Below are positions 11,146 to 21,720 of a stretch of 64,000 nt of DNA, piece after piece (within the stretch, counting starts at the first letter, position 1; each line of letters opens with the position of its first letter). The position numbers and the translations under genes were made by a program. Location of the stretch: contig NC_134707.1 of NCBI RefSeq assembly GCF_043290135.1, forward strand, positions 84,586,447 to 84,650,446, in the 5' to 3' direction. The DNA is from Rhipicephalus microplus. Lineage: Eukaryota > Arthropoda > Arachnida > Ixodida > Ixodidae. The notes under the pieces are model-generated. The model saw only the letters and a list, made by a program, of their open reading frames with translations, searched no databases and was not told the DNA's origin.

Positions 11146-12434
11146 GATATAATCAAAGAGGTTGCGTTACAGAGCCATTTCAATACGTTTGCACTGGAAC
11201 GCATCAGCGATGTTTTCGTCTGCTGCAGCCATCCTGTGCTGAACGGAGTCGGCACTACCTCATGAGCAGAAGCAGGGAATTCATCAACTAGCCTTGCTTG
11301 ACAGCTTCACTTTTCCGAAACGAATACTGTGATGCTGCTAGCGCCATGTTGAACTGGTGTAAGGAATGCCAAAGTGCAGCGCCTTCCTGAACCGGTTCCC
11401 GTAGTGCAGGCTAAACGAATGGGCCTTCAACTGCTAAGCGGAGCATGCAAAGGTGTGACGCACACACAAAGCAGCTTTTCTTCAGCGCACAGGTGCGCTG
11501 TGTCTTTCTTTGGTATTCATTTTTTTTTCACGCCACTCAGTTAAGGCAAAAGTGAGGTGGCAGCGCGAATTCTATATGTATATACCTGTAAACGCACATT
11601 TGCTGGGGCATTCGTGTCTTCTCGGAGCTTTCGGCAAACCACCACCACGCTTTCGCGTGCGTATGTATTTAGAGTTCCGATTTCAGTTGCTTTATTGCCA
11701 AGTTGGTCACGTGGCTTTAATTTAATTAGGAGATTAGTGTGAAGAGAGTAAAATTACGTCTGCTCTGTAGTCTCTCTGGCATCATTTGAATGCGGAGTGT
11801 CAAGTTTCATAAAAAATTCACTTTTGCCGAGGTTTTCGTCAGATATTAATAATGTCGTATCGTGAGTTCAATGACACCTTTGATTTTTTGGCAGCTCCTT
11901 CAAAAGTATATATACGATTATGCGCAGAAAAAAGTATTTTATGTCCACTTCGACCATGCATGGTTCTTGAAGCGCACGTTTCCTTTCGGATAAGATTCAC
12001 GCCTTATCCCAAAGCATGTTCACTGATTCGAATGTCGATTTGGTTTTTTGGACAGCTCACTTGGTCGTCGTCTTATTGTCACGACGTCAAAACGGAGGAC
12101 TTGCAGCTCTGATTAAGACACCGGAAGCAGGTCGGTTCTTTTATAGAACGCTCAAGAGAGTTGTTCTCTTTCTTCCATTTCATTGTACTTCATGGCACAT
12201 GCACAACCGCCATTGTCTTTCTTTGTGACAAGCATGTGACAATATAATACAATACGCACTTTAGGATTGAGCATGTTTAAATTTTCGCGTATTTTTGCCC
12301 CCGATAACCGCGTTCAATTTCGCAAAACCATCGAAGTTTCATTTCTGCCTTGGCTCTTTTTCCAACTCAATTTCATACCAACAGGTGCAAATCGCCCGCG
12401 GTGCGGGAGCATGCAAGGATATACCATTTGAGGA
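11146..12434. other. No recognisable gene or element
   Basis: The stretch is AT-rich with short frames only. I see no conserved motif, TIR or LTR. It may be old repeat or unique intergenic DNA. Confidence 0.4.
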
Positions 12435-12785
12435 GCCAAAACTGTCAAATCAGTAGGAGTCACGCCATGGTGTGAGATTCCAGATCGAGTTCAGCCGCTT
12501 GGGTTTTTTTTAACGTGCACTTTAATCTATTTTAAATGTAAGGCACGATGACGACAGCGGACAGAAGGTGTGAACACAGAGAGCCACTTGTGTACATAGT
12601 GCGTAAAACCGCCTTACGCGCAAAATATGGATAACTAAGACGCCTTCGCCATCACTCTTACACCTAAATCTAAGCCCAGTGTTACTACATTTTGCTCCCA
12701 TGAAAATGCAGTTTTTGTATGCGGGAATCGAACTGAGGACTTCGCTCCTAGCAAAGCAACACATTAATCTGCTAACTTAGCGGTG
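12435..12785 (-). mobile_element. Degenerate tRNA-derived SINE, minus strand, with internal insertion
   Basis: The minus strand shows an A-box-like TTAGCAGATTAATG, a B box GTTCGATTCCC, GCTTAGATTTAGGTG and then, about 130 bases later, GTGCACGTTAAA followed by a diverged tail. The spacing suggests extra DNA inside the SINE body. The intact B box makes the tRNA origin fairly secure. Confidence 0.6.
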
Positions 12786-13041
12786 TGCGTTGTATGCAAG
12801 ACCTGTACGTATAAACCCTCAGCGCAAACACACAGCATAAATCTGTCTACATTGGGTGGCGATGAGAAAATCTACAGCTATTAGCTGAAATAAACACTTG
12901 AGGGGCTCAAGATATGGTAGTTAAAATGTGGTGTATTAGAATAGCAAGCTTGAACACTGTCGCACTACAAATTGTTGTCTCGGAAAGCCAATGCCCGATT
13001 CCGAAATGTACCGAGGTTGTCTACTTGCTGCGTTTTCCTTT

Positions 13042-13175
13042 TACAAACGCGGTTTCTTTTATTATGAGTATGCCCATCGCTTTTTCTGGTGATCTGGTAG
13101 CGGGAAGGTACAAACGCACTTTCTTTTATTATGAGTATGCCCATCGCTTTTTCTGGTGATCTGGTAGCGGGAAGG
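13042..13175 (+). repeat. Two tandem copies of a 67-bp unit
   Basis: The words TACAAACGC, TTATTATGAGTATGCCC and GATCTGGTAGCGGGAAGGTA occur twice at an exact offset of 67 bases (13042-13108 and 13109-13175), almost identical. Confidence 0.85.
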
Positions 13176-13214
13176 TACCCCGGTTTGACTTTTCATCTTC
13201 CAGGTTAAATCAGC

Positions 13215-13704
13215 CGAAGACATGTTATTATACTGCACTGGATTCGCCTGGGCGTCGCCTTCACTCACCACTACACCCACCTAATCGGCCGTGCGGACAG
13301 CCCGAATTGTGAACGCTGCCAAGTGCGCAAAACTTTAGCTCACATATTTTGTGACTGTGCATTATACGTGGCGCAAAGAAAAATGCTGACTGCAACGTTG
13401 GCAAGCATCGGGTGAACGCCATTGAGTGAAAGCCACATATTGTCCGCAATGAACGACCAAACAATGTCAAAAACTGCTACAAAGGCTGTTTTAGATTTTA
13501 TAAAAAGCACTGGACTAGATACTAGACTCCAAGGCACTATGCTAAGTGGCTACTGTACATACGCACTACCTGTTGGGTTTCCCATCATCACCCTTCATCC
13601 CTCTTTTCTTCCCCCTTCCCTTATCCCCTCTGCTGAGTAGCAGGCTAGAGCGAACTAGCTCAGGCCGACCTCTCTGCCTTCTAATAAATTCTCACTCACT
13701 CACT
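13215..13704 (+). mobile_element. LINE 3' end (I-like), 5'-truncated
   Basis: The translation from about 13216 reads IRLGVAFTHHYTHLIGRADS and then a CxxC...H...C zinc motif (CERCQVRKTLAHIFCDC), the hallmark of the C-terminus of I-group LINE ORF2. A TGA follows after LASIG. The 3' UTR is C/T-rich and ends with AATAAATT and a (TCAC)n tail at about 13690-13704, as in LINEs that end in short tandem repeats. Confidence 0.78.
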
Positions 13705-14628
13705 GCCCATTGCGTATCCTTCAGTTCAAGAATAGTTTGTAGCACTGTGCACGACAAATTTTTTTCTAAGTAATGACACCGCGGAGTATCGGCGAACTTC
13801 TCGCGCTGCTTACATTGGAAACGGTAGAAATTGACAGGCAGTTTGCAAGTCTTCGTCATGTGTAAACTTCTGTAGCTGCTCACAATGCAGCAGTATGTGT
13901 GCGTGCCTGCTTTCCCGAATGACGAAGGAACGGCGCCCATAGCGTGTAAAATGCGAGGTAAGCGCCCTCGCACGGGCGATCGGAAAACTCGGCAAGCGGG
14001 GCCCATCCGAGCGATCGAAGCTTTGCCCTCTTTCCGCTAGGGTAGCGAGCGTTCCTTTGCAATTTTGCAAACTAGAGTACCTCGATGCGCGCACCCCAGC
14101 TTAGAGTGGTGTCGGCCTTTGAAAGGGCAGGTGCCGCCTCTTCGGCCTTAGCGGCTGCATGGCCGCCATTTTGATTGCGCTCAGTCACTTCTGCGTGTTC
14201 ACTGCGCCCGGATAATTGTGGCGGCGCTCGCTTTTCTCCAGCTTAATGCGCTCGCTTCTGTCACCATGGCGGGTATTGCGTGCTGCAGGACACTGATCAT
14301 TGAAGAAAATCTGGAAGCTGTATCGTTTCCCAAGAGACCCGAAATAAAGGCCTTTTCAACAGCGAAAAGCAAACATGACAAGTGACATCCGACAAAGAGA
14401 TCATCCATTCACAGCGTAAGTTTTCAGCCGGTATTCCACATGCATAACTTGTTCCGGCACCAATTTTGTGTAAGCAAAGACACGCTGACGGCTGTATGCT
14501 TGATTCTCGTGTGCACGAATCGCGTATTTCACTTCGTAAACATTGCTTGCTGCTCTTGGTTCGTATTGTATCTGCCCTTCATTCTTGGTCTCACTATTTG
14601 CGATGAGAAATTTATGAAGTAGTGAAGA
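13705..14628. other. No recognisable gene
   Basis: The short frames on both strands have no recognisable domain. A GC-rich part at 13915-14230 has several GCG-rich words but no element ends that I can define. Confidence 0.4.
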
Positions 14629-14777
14629 GGAATGCGCACTACTAAAGCGACATCGACACGTTGGCGCGAGGCACGAGCTAAGACTGCTTGGTTGTTGCTT
14701 CGACGCTGCCCGTACACCAGGCCCGCTCTTGCTGCTCTTGTACAGGCGCTGATACCACTTTCGACCTTGCATTTACA
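14629..14777 (+). repeat. Left LTR of the gypsy element
   Basis: It matches the right LTR from TGAAGAGGAATGC to CTTGCATTTACA with a few substitutions. The start is uncertain by a few bases. Confidence 0.8.
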
Positions 14778-15205
14778 TTATATTTTAGTGGAGGTGCTGG
14801 ATACGTCAGGCCTAGTAGTCTGCGGCGAAGAGGCACAAGTCATTCCGGCGACTTCGTGTTTGGCGGAAGGACCAGTCGACATGTCAAAAATTGCAGAAGG
14901 GTCGAGACTGTAAACCCACCCGACGCACTCACCCCGAAGTAGTGTTACAGGACATGACAAGAGGTTCGAGATGAGCAGTCTGCTGACGCCGTCATGGAGT
15001 TCTGGAAGGGCATAAGGTAGCGGCGAACACTTGCGGCAAATGAAAAGGGCAGGAGGCGTGAAAAGGGCACTCGACTCGGCGAGCGATTTGCAAGATACCA
15101 TGGTAAGGACGAAAGAGTGCGGCGGTATGATGACGCCTTCAGCAACAAATAGTTTGTTCCTGTTTTAAGAGCATCACTTAACGGCGCGTCACCAAACACT
15201 TCAAA

Positions 15206-16810
15206 TTATACCTCAGCGCGAGAGAAGTCGATGACGGCCTTGTTAGCGGAGAGAAAGTCCCAACCCAAAATGAGGTCTTGGGAGCAGGAATCCAAAACTA
15301 GTAATTCAACGACATATATGAGGCCATCAATCGTGATGCGAGCAGTACAAGCAGCGGCTGGCGTGGTGTGCTCTGCGCTGGCTGTACGAAGTGATATACT
15401 TGCTACTTGCGTCATAACCTTTTTGAGCAAGCTGCAGAGTCTGACACTGATCACTGAAACTGCGGCACCGGTGTCGACAAGAGCGAGTGCAGCGACGCCG
15501 TCCACATATACGTCGAGAACAGTCGTTGGGGAAGAGAGAGGCTTTGGTCTTTTCACTGACGACGCAGTTCCTGCCTCTGGAACTGCGGCAGTTTTCGCGC
15601 TCCGGCGATGAAGGACGACGACGCATCGGGGATGGCGAGCGGCGTCGAGGTGATGAGGGCGGTGGTCGGCGTATGATGACATCTGGTCAGGAGGCTGAGA
15701 TTCTGTGAACGAAGGGCGCGGTGGCACGTAAGGGGCAGGTTCGAAGCTCTGGTGGTAGCTCTGGTGGCAGACAGGGACGCGTCGACGGCAGTATCGCGCT
15801 ATGTGGTCAGGTAGGCCACAGGAAAAGCATATGGGCCGATTGTCGACTGTACGCCATTGTCCAATACTCTGAGGGGACCTTGGCTGAGCGAACCAAGCAG
15901 TAGTAGGTCGCGGTGGCACGGCTGATGGCAGTGACGTAAAAGTCTGAAGAGGTGGTCGAGTGGCCACTTCAGCATAGCTTAGAGGTGCATTTACTTCGGC
16001 ACAGGCAACGGGGGTCGGCAACGGTGAAGCGTCACGGGCAGATGGCAGAGCCGCGCAAACTTGCTCCTGGATGGCCTGGCGAAGGTTTGCTGGAAGAGGT
16101 GACTGTGGTTGGCCGACTGTCGATAGCAGCGATAGCTGACGAGCGACTTCAGCACGAACAAACTGCTTGATCTGCGATAGCAGGGACTCATGGTCAGATG
16201 TGGTGGTTAGGCTTGAGAGTGTGTAATCCGCGACGTAAGGGCATCGCGTGAGAAGACGCTGTCGTCGGAGCTCGTCGAAACTCTGACACAACTCGATTAG
16301 CTCAGAGACGGTGACAGGGTTCTTCGAGAGCAGCATTTGAAAGGCACCGTCGGAAATGCCTTTTGCGATGTGTCTTACCTTGTCAGTTTCCGCCATCGTC
16401 GGGCCGAAACGCCGGCAGAGGTCGAGGATGTCCTCGGTGAAGCTAGTGAATGTTTCGCCAGTTTGTTGGGACCGGCTTCGTAGACGTTGTTCTGCACGAA
16501 GTTTGCGCACACCTGGGCCTCCAAAAACATCTGCGATGCAGGCTTTGAAGGTCGTCCAGGTGGAGATATCCGCCTCATTGTTTCTGTACCACAGCTTGGC
16601 AACATCCGTTAAATAAAACATCACGGTACCAAGCTTTGTGGGATCGTCCCATTTGTTAGTAGCGCTGGCTCGTTCATAAGTTTCCAGCCAATCCTCAACG
16701 TCTTTCTCGTCGGTGGCGCTGAATATGTCGGGTTCTCGCAAGAGCTGGGCACCGAGACAGGTCCTACGCGGTGAAGCCGGTGGGGGTGTGAAGAAGGCGT
16801 CGTCTGGCAT
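15206..16810 (-). CDS. Gypsy Gag-protease (inverted block)
   Basis: Gag packages the element RNA and the aspartic protease processes Gag-Pol. The frame is open upstream to 17071, but that extension crosses the rearrangement boundary and is antisense to pol. The likely start is the ATG at 16810 (MPDDAFFTPPPASPRRTC), giving 534 residues. A Gag capsid-like helical region follows (DVEDWLETYERASATNKWDD, then MFYLTDVAKLWY). There is a CCHC zinc knuckle (CFSCGLPDHIARYC) and a retropepsin active site ALVDTGAAVSVIS with the later LILGWDFL motif. The frame itself is intact. Stop-riddled linker sequence continues on the minus strand to about 14790. It is cut off from its pol, so it cannot make a normal Gag-Pol. 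Confidence 0.88.
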   Translation of the reverse strand: MPDDAFFTPPPASPRRTCLGAQLLREPDIFSATDEKDVEDWLETYERASATNKWDDPTKLGTVMFYLTDVAKLWYRNNEADISTWTTFKACIADVFGGPGVRKLRAEQRLRSRSQQTGETFTSFTEDILDLCRRFGPTMAETDKVRHIAKGISDGAFQMLLSKNPVTVSELIELCQSFDELRRQRLLTRCPYVADYTLSSLTTTSDHESLLSQIKQFVRAEVARQLSLLSTVGQPQSPLPANLRQAIQEQVCAALPSARDASPLPTPVACAEVNAPLSYAEVATRPPLQTFTSLPSAVPPRPTTAWFAQPRSPQSIGQWRTVDNRPICFSCGLPDHIARYCRRRVPVCHQSYHQSFEPAPYVPPRPSFTESQPPDQMSSYADHRPHHLDAARHPRCVVVLHRRSAKTAAVPEAGTASSVKRPKPLSSPTTVLDVYVDGVAALALVDTGAAVSVISVRLCSLLKKVMTQVASISLRTASAEHTTPAAACTARITIDGLIYVVELLVLDSCSQDLILGWDFLSANKAVIDFSRAEV

Positions 16811-16892
16811 GACGGATGGCAGCTTTCGGCTACGCAGTTCCAGGACTGGGGAAAACCGCAGCACTCTCCACCAAAATATAATGTAAATGCAA

Positions 16893-19480
16893 GTGTCCGC
16901 AGCCGAGCGCCAGGTTATCGATGACCAAGTAGCTGACATGCTCAAGCGTGGCGTCATCCAGCCTTCGAATAGCCCTTGGGCATCTCCAGTCGTTATCGTT
17001 AAGAAGAAGGACGGGTCAATTCGCTTCTGTGTTGAATACCATCGTCTGAACAAAATAACTCGAAAAGACATTTACCCCTTACCGAGAATCGACGATGCCC
17101 TTGACTGCCTCCAAGGTGCGGAGTACTTCTCTTCTATTGACCTACAGAGTGGCTACTGGAAAGTCCCTCTGGCACCTGAAGGTCAGCCTAAGACGGCCTT
17201 TTTCACACCTGATGACCTTTACGAATTCTGTGTCATGCCTTTTGGTCTTTGCAACGCGCCCGCAACATTTGAGCGGATGATGGATAATCTTTTGCGTGGC
17301 CTGAAGTGGGAAACAAGCTTGTGCTACTTGGATGACGTAGTTATATTTTCACCAGACTTTCCAACGCATCTCCGCCGGCTAGATGAAGTACTGCAGTGCT
17401 AGCTGACGCTGGCCTTCAGCTCAACCTGAAGAAATGCCGCTTCGGCGCAAATCAGCTCACCATCCTCGGCCATATTGTCTCTAAAGACGGTATTCTTCCT
17501 GACACTACCAAGCTTCGGGCAGTTGCAGAGTTTCCTAAACCTGCGTATCTGAAGAATCTGCGCAGCTTTCTTGGCCTCTGCTCCTATTTCCGCCGCTTTA
17601 TTCGGAATTTTGCGATGATCAGCGCCCCCTTTACTGAACTTCTGCGCAGTGACTCGAAAAGTTACGCTTGGTCACCTGCCTGTGACGATGCTTTCAAAAA
17701 GTTGCGCTGCCTGTTAACCTCGCCGCCAATCTTGCGTCACTTTGACCCGACTGCTCCGACTAAGGTACACACCGATGCCAGTGGTGTTGGACTCGGCGCA
17801 GTTCTCGCGCAGCGCAAATCGGGATTCGAGGAGTACGTAGTCGCGTACGCAAGTCGTACCCTCACCAAAGCGGAAAATAACTATTCTGTGACAGAGAAGG
17901 AGTGTCTGGCAATTATATGGGCTCTAGGTAAATTTAGACCATACCTATATGGTCACCGCTTCGACGTAGTCACGGATCACCATGAGCTTTGCTGGTTATC
18001 CACATTGAAAGACCCCTCCGGCCGTTTAGCTCGCTGGGCTTTGCAGTTGCAAGAGTAAAACATGTGTGTTGTCTACAGGTCCGGTCGACGTCACATTGAT
18101 GCCGACGCCCTATCACGTTCACCTGTGCTCTCCGAAAGCTCTGCATGTATATCTGCCGTGGACCAAACAGTTGCGTTCCCAGAAAACTGCGACATGGCGT
18201 CAGAGCAACGTAAGGATGACTGGATCAGCACTCTTCTGCGATTCCTTTCGGAGCGTCGACTTCTCCATCTTCTCGAACATTGCGCCGTCAAGCGGCTCAC
18301 TTTGAGGTCTGCGATGGCCTCCTTTATCGCAGGAACTACAAGTCCGACGACCGAAAGTGGTTACTCGTCATTCCACGCCATCTTCGTGCTGCAATATGTT
18401 CAGCTTTCCACGCTGACTCTCAGTGCGCACATGCGGGCATCTTCAAAACACACGCTCAGCTTTCCTCCCGATTTTATTGGCGAGGCATGTACACCTTTTT
18501 GCGCAAGTACATTCAGTCATGCCCACAGTGCCAACGACGGAAATCTCTGTCTCATCATACCTCCGGTCCAATCCAGCCAATCCCTTGCCCAGCCAGGCCT
18601 TTTGACCGCATCGGGATCAATCTGTACGGGTCTCTTCCATTCATGGCTTCCAGAAACCGTTGGATTGTTGTCGCTGTCGACTATTTGATGCGATACGCAG
18701 AAACAGCCTCTTTGCCTGCTGCCACAGCACGCGACGTATCCTCTTTTCTCCTGCGGAACTTAATTCTCCGTCAGGGCGCACCGTGTGAACTTCTCAGCGA
18801 TAGAGGACGTGTATTCCTCTCTGAAGTCGTCAACGCACTCCTTGCCGAATGCGGTATCATTCACCAGACTACCACCGCCTACCATCCGCAGACGAATGGC
18901 TTGACGGAAAGATTCAACCGTACCCTAGGGGACATTATATCAAAGTATGTTGCCTCAGACCACTCCAATTGGGACCTCATTCTCCCTTTTGTGACGTTCG
19001 CATATAACTCTGCTCCACAGGCAACTACGGGCTTTTCTCCATTTTTCCTGTTATATGGCCGAGACACTTCCATCACACTAGATACCATTCTACCCTACTA
19101 CCCAGATTCCTCCGAGTCTACGCCTATCTCTGAAGCTGCCTGCCGTGCCGAGGAATGCCGTAAGCTCGCCCAGTCATTTACAACTGTCGACCAATGGAGA
19201 CAAAAATCTCGACGTGACGATAACCAGCCGTACCCTAACTTTGTTCCGGACACTCTTGTGTGGCTTTGGGTTCCCGCTATGCCTACATGCCTTTCCTCGA
19301 AGCTTGTTTCAAAATACCAGGGACCCTACCGCATTGTCTCGCAGACTTCACCTGTTAACTACATCGTCGAACCCGTTACGCCATCCACACACCAGTGCTT
19401 TCGGGGTCGTAGGTCGTGAAACTGTTCACGTACAGCGGCTGAAACTTTATTACGATCCGCTCGTACACTGTTCACTGTGA
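16893..19480 (+). pseudogene. Gypsy Pol: reverse transcriptase, RNase H, integrase (broken)
   Basis: The RT opens with ERQVIDDQVADMLKRGVIQP, then shows RLNKITRKDIYPLPRIDD, FSSIDLQSGYW, MPFGLCNAPATF and the catalytic YLDD. The RNase H follows with [18 protein letters not shown], [11 protein letters not shown] and VVTDHHEL motifs. The integrase has an HHCC finger (CAHAGIF...CPQCQRRK) and the second and third acidic residues ([17 protein letters not shown]). At the first catalytic position the usual Asp is Asn (GINLYG, about 18612-18629). Breaks: frameshift near 17400, TAA at 18056-18058, frameshift near 18280 and frameshift near 19405. The last in-frame end is RLKLYYDPLVHCSL at 19480. Confidence 0.88.
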
Positions 19481-19517
19481 GTCGCCAGGATGGCTCCTTT
19501 TCAGACGGGGGACGAAG

Positions 19518-19677
19518 TGTACTGAAGAGGAATGCCCACTACTAAAGCGACATCGACACGTTGGCGCGAGGCACGAGCTAAGACTGTCTGGTTGTTGTTG
19601 CGACGCTGCCTGTACACCCAGCCAGCTCTTGCTGCTTTTGTACAGACGCTGATACCGCTTTCGACCTTGCATTTACA
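19518..19677 (+). repeat. Right LTR of the gypsy element
   Basis: It begins TGTACTGAAGAGG, directly after a purine-rich tract (CGGGGGACGAAG) that fits a polypurine tract, and ends CTTGCATTTACA. The LTR is about 160 bp with TG...CA ends. Confidence 0.82.
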
Positions 19678-20002
19678 TTATACATGAAATATATATTACA
19701 CGTGTTTCTCTGCAGATGATATCGTTGTTTTTTTGTAATATTCACTTGTGGGAATTTATTTTGCGAAGCGGCGGTGTCGTACCCAAGGAAGTTTGGAAAG
19801 TAGATCGGCTTTTCCATCCCCCGAAAAAGTTCATGCTTACAGATTCGCAAATCAGACCATTATATTTATTGAATTTTTTAGCTCAAAGTTATTTTTCATA
19901 TCTCTATCCTCTTTCCGACCCTTTTCCCCACCCCGTACAGGGTAGCAAACCAGTTCTAGGTTAACCTCCCCGTCTCTTCCTTTTATTTATTTCTCTCTTA
20001 GC
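19678..20002. other. Possible LINE 3'-UTR remnant
   Basis: The segment 19905-19995 has CCCCGTACAGGGTAGCAAACC and GGTTAACCTCCC followed by a pyrimidine tail. A similar GGTTAACCTTCCTGCC plus (CT)n lies at 40648-40697. I take both as 3' ends of one LINE family. No coding part is visible. Confidence 0.35.
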
Positions 20003-20999
20003 TCAAAGTTCCTCGTTAGTGCACGAGCAATAAGGAAAAAGGGCGACGGGCTCCCGAATGGGCTAAAAACTGGAATATATTAGCCGAGTTGTTTCGGCAA
20101 TTTTTGCTTCATCAGTCATGTATTTGGCTGCCGCGAGGTTTCGGAAGGGCTCATTCACATTAGGCTCGCTTCAAAATGTCTGGCACTGCGGCCTTGATAG
20201 GTAAACAAACCGTTTGGCTTGAAAATTTGCTGTTTCGGGGTTGAGAGCAAGCGCTTTACTGACAGTGGCATAAATAGGTGAGTCACGTGATGTCGTTTAC
20301 TGCGTCACAGCAACGCAGCACCAGCCTCTCCGGTGTTCGGCCTCGAGGCCAATGCACAGCCGCACAGACATTTTTAGCCAACCAGAACCTGTTCCGCCAT
20401 CTAGAGCAGAGCTTATTGGCTGGCGCTGCCCGTGACGTCTCTGCCTGAGTGATGGGAGAGAAGGGACAAGAGCTCGGTCTTCAGTCTGCTGCTGGCTTCG
20501 GCGTTGAACGCACGTGCACTACGTTGGGAGAAAAAAAAGTATTGCTTCCCGTAAGCACACCGCTTTATCGTCATGCCCGTCAACCGGGCCCCGACTATTG
20601 ACGATCTTATTTCGCAGGCTCAAGGAAAGATGCAAAACACCTCGAGCCTGCTTCGCTACGTCTTGCTCGCGGAGAGTCTGAAGATATGGGTCCCGTGTGA
20701 CGATTCCTCAAGCGACGATTCATCGAGCGATGACTCGTCCAGTGAAGATTCATGGAGCGATGACTCGTCGACTGACGATGGTGCGGGTTCGGCACCTGCT
20801 GTTTCTGGCGCTGGAGTCGAGGTAGGTAATGCAGAGGCGTCTACTGTACCTGATACTGTCTGTTTCAGATGACAACGCCGGACCGCCCTGCAAGCGTCGC
20901 AGACTGGGTAGCTTCTCTGGTGAGTGCCGAGGTGACACGGACGATTTGGATACCCTGGAGCCCAGACCAGGACCGAGCGGCTTTCAAGGCAACTCCTCA
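20003..20999 (+). repeat. Repeat unit 3 (promoter and gene C only)
   Basis: This has the right part of a unit. The upstream region resembles that of the last unit (61230-61850), sharing TTCGGCCTCGAGGCCAA and TTTTTAGCCAACCAGAACC. At about 20999 the gene jumps directly into the middle-left part of the next unit (TTTGTTTACACCGATAATG, compare about 3810). The gene's 3' end and the next unit's left end have been deleted. Confidence 0.78.
20573..20999 (+). pseudogene. Small acidic protein, copy C (subfamily 1), 17-bp deletion and truncated 3' end
   Basis: The N-terminal half is open (MPVNRAPTIDDLISQAQGKM, then SSSDD repeats, SGAGVEVGNAEAS). A 17-bp deletion between two GTCTGT words at about 20857-20867 shifts the frame, so this copy ends at FR*. 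The second-half residues (PPCKRRRLGSFSGE, LEPRPGPSGFQ) survive in another frame and run across the deletion junction into unit-left sequence. A preceding promoter block has ATTGG and a near-CRE TGACGTCT (20433). Copy D carries the same lesions. Confidence 0.65.
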
Positions 21000-21720
21000 G
21001 ACCACTACGACACACAAAAAATATGTTGCCGATTTGTTTACACCGATAATGTAGTTAGGCCTAAAAACGTTCGAAATGGAAAGCTATCTGTAAAACTACG
21101 CCATTTTATACGTAATACTGAGTCGTCGAAGCTAACTGAAGGCAACCGAGGCCACTTTGGATAGTCATTTGCTGCAGAAGAAGTGAATCTTTCAACAACT
21201 ACGTCACTTCCAAGTGGGCGTCCGAGAGCACCGCCATGTTTTACGTAAAATAGCATGCGTACGGTAAGCGGTACGGGTAACACGTATCTGCGCATGCACA
21301 CTACGATCCCGCTATCACCGTACGCCCGGGCTACTATAACTGTTTAATAGACAGGTATATTAGCCGAGCGTGTTCGAGAGTTTCTCCTGAAACCTTCCGA
21401 ATGGGCATGCCACGGACAGCTTGAGAAGAATGCCGAAGGAAGAACGTGAGAGAGCTCGCATTCGCCGGGCCGATGGCTCAGCCCGGGCTCAAGAACAGGC
21501 CGGAAGGCCGAGTGCCGGCATTAACTCCGTACCGCTGATCCGGGAGCCTTCAAAGCAGCACTAAAATGCCAACAGGAATGCAGGTGCTTGTGACGGGCGC
21601 ATCCCGAACACTATGCCGTCAAGTTCATTCGGGATGTCAAATCTTTGCAACGTCATTGGACAGTTATAATTTACCGTTACCGTGATAGCGGATGTTAAAG
21701 GAGTGGGGTTTCTACTTTGA
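21000..21720. other. Unit middle-left region (unit 4)
   Basis: This is collinear with 3810-4440 of unit 1 (GGTAAGCGGTACGGGTAACA, GAGAAGAATGCCG). A short basic frame near 21410 (MPRT... with Arg-rich words) recurs in units 1 and 2 but is broken. I do not call it a gene. Confidence 0.5.

Larger units (their letters stand above)
14629..19677 (+). mobile_element. Ty3/gypsy LTR retrotransposon with internally inverted gag-protease block
   Basis: Direct LTR-like ends lie at about 14629-14777 and 19518-19677. Between them, pol runs on the plus strand (from about 16893) while gag and protease run on the minus strand (16810 down to 15206). The inverted block is bounded by inverted copies of the LTR-end sequence GCATTTACATTATATTTT (14769-14786 and, reversed, about 16873-16890). 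The gag, protease and linker on one side and RT onward on the other form one complementary set, so this is probably one rearranged element rather than two. No target-site duplication is evident. Confidence 0.85.

Noticed and set aside
10930..12785. tRNA genes suggested by A- and B-box words
   Set aside because: The boxes are followed by SINE body sequence and the acceptor stem does not fold. These are tRNA-derived SINEs.
16811..17071. N-terminal extension of the Gag-protease frame to the ATG at 17071
   Set aside because: It crosses the inversion boundary and is antisense to conserved RT sequence. The Gag start is better placed at 16810.
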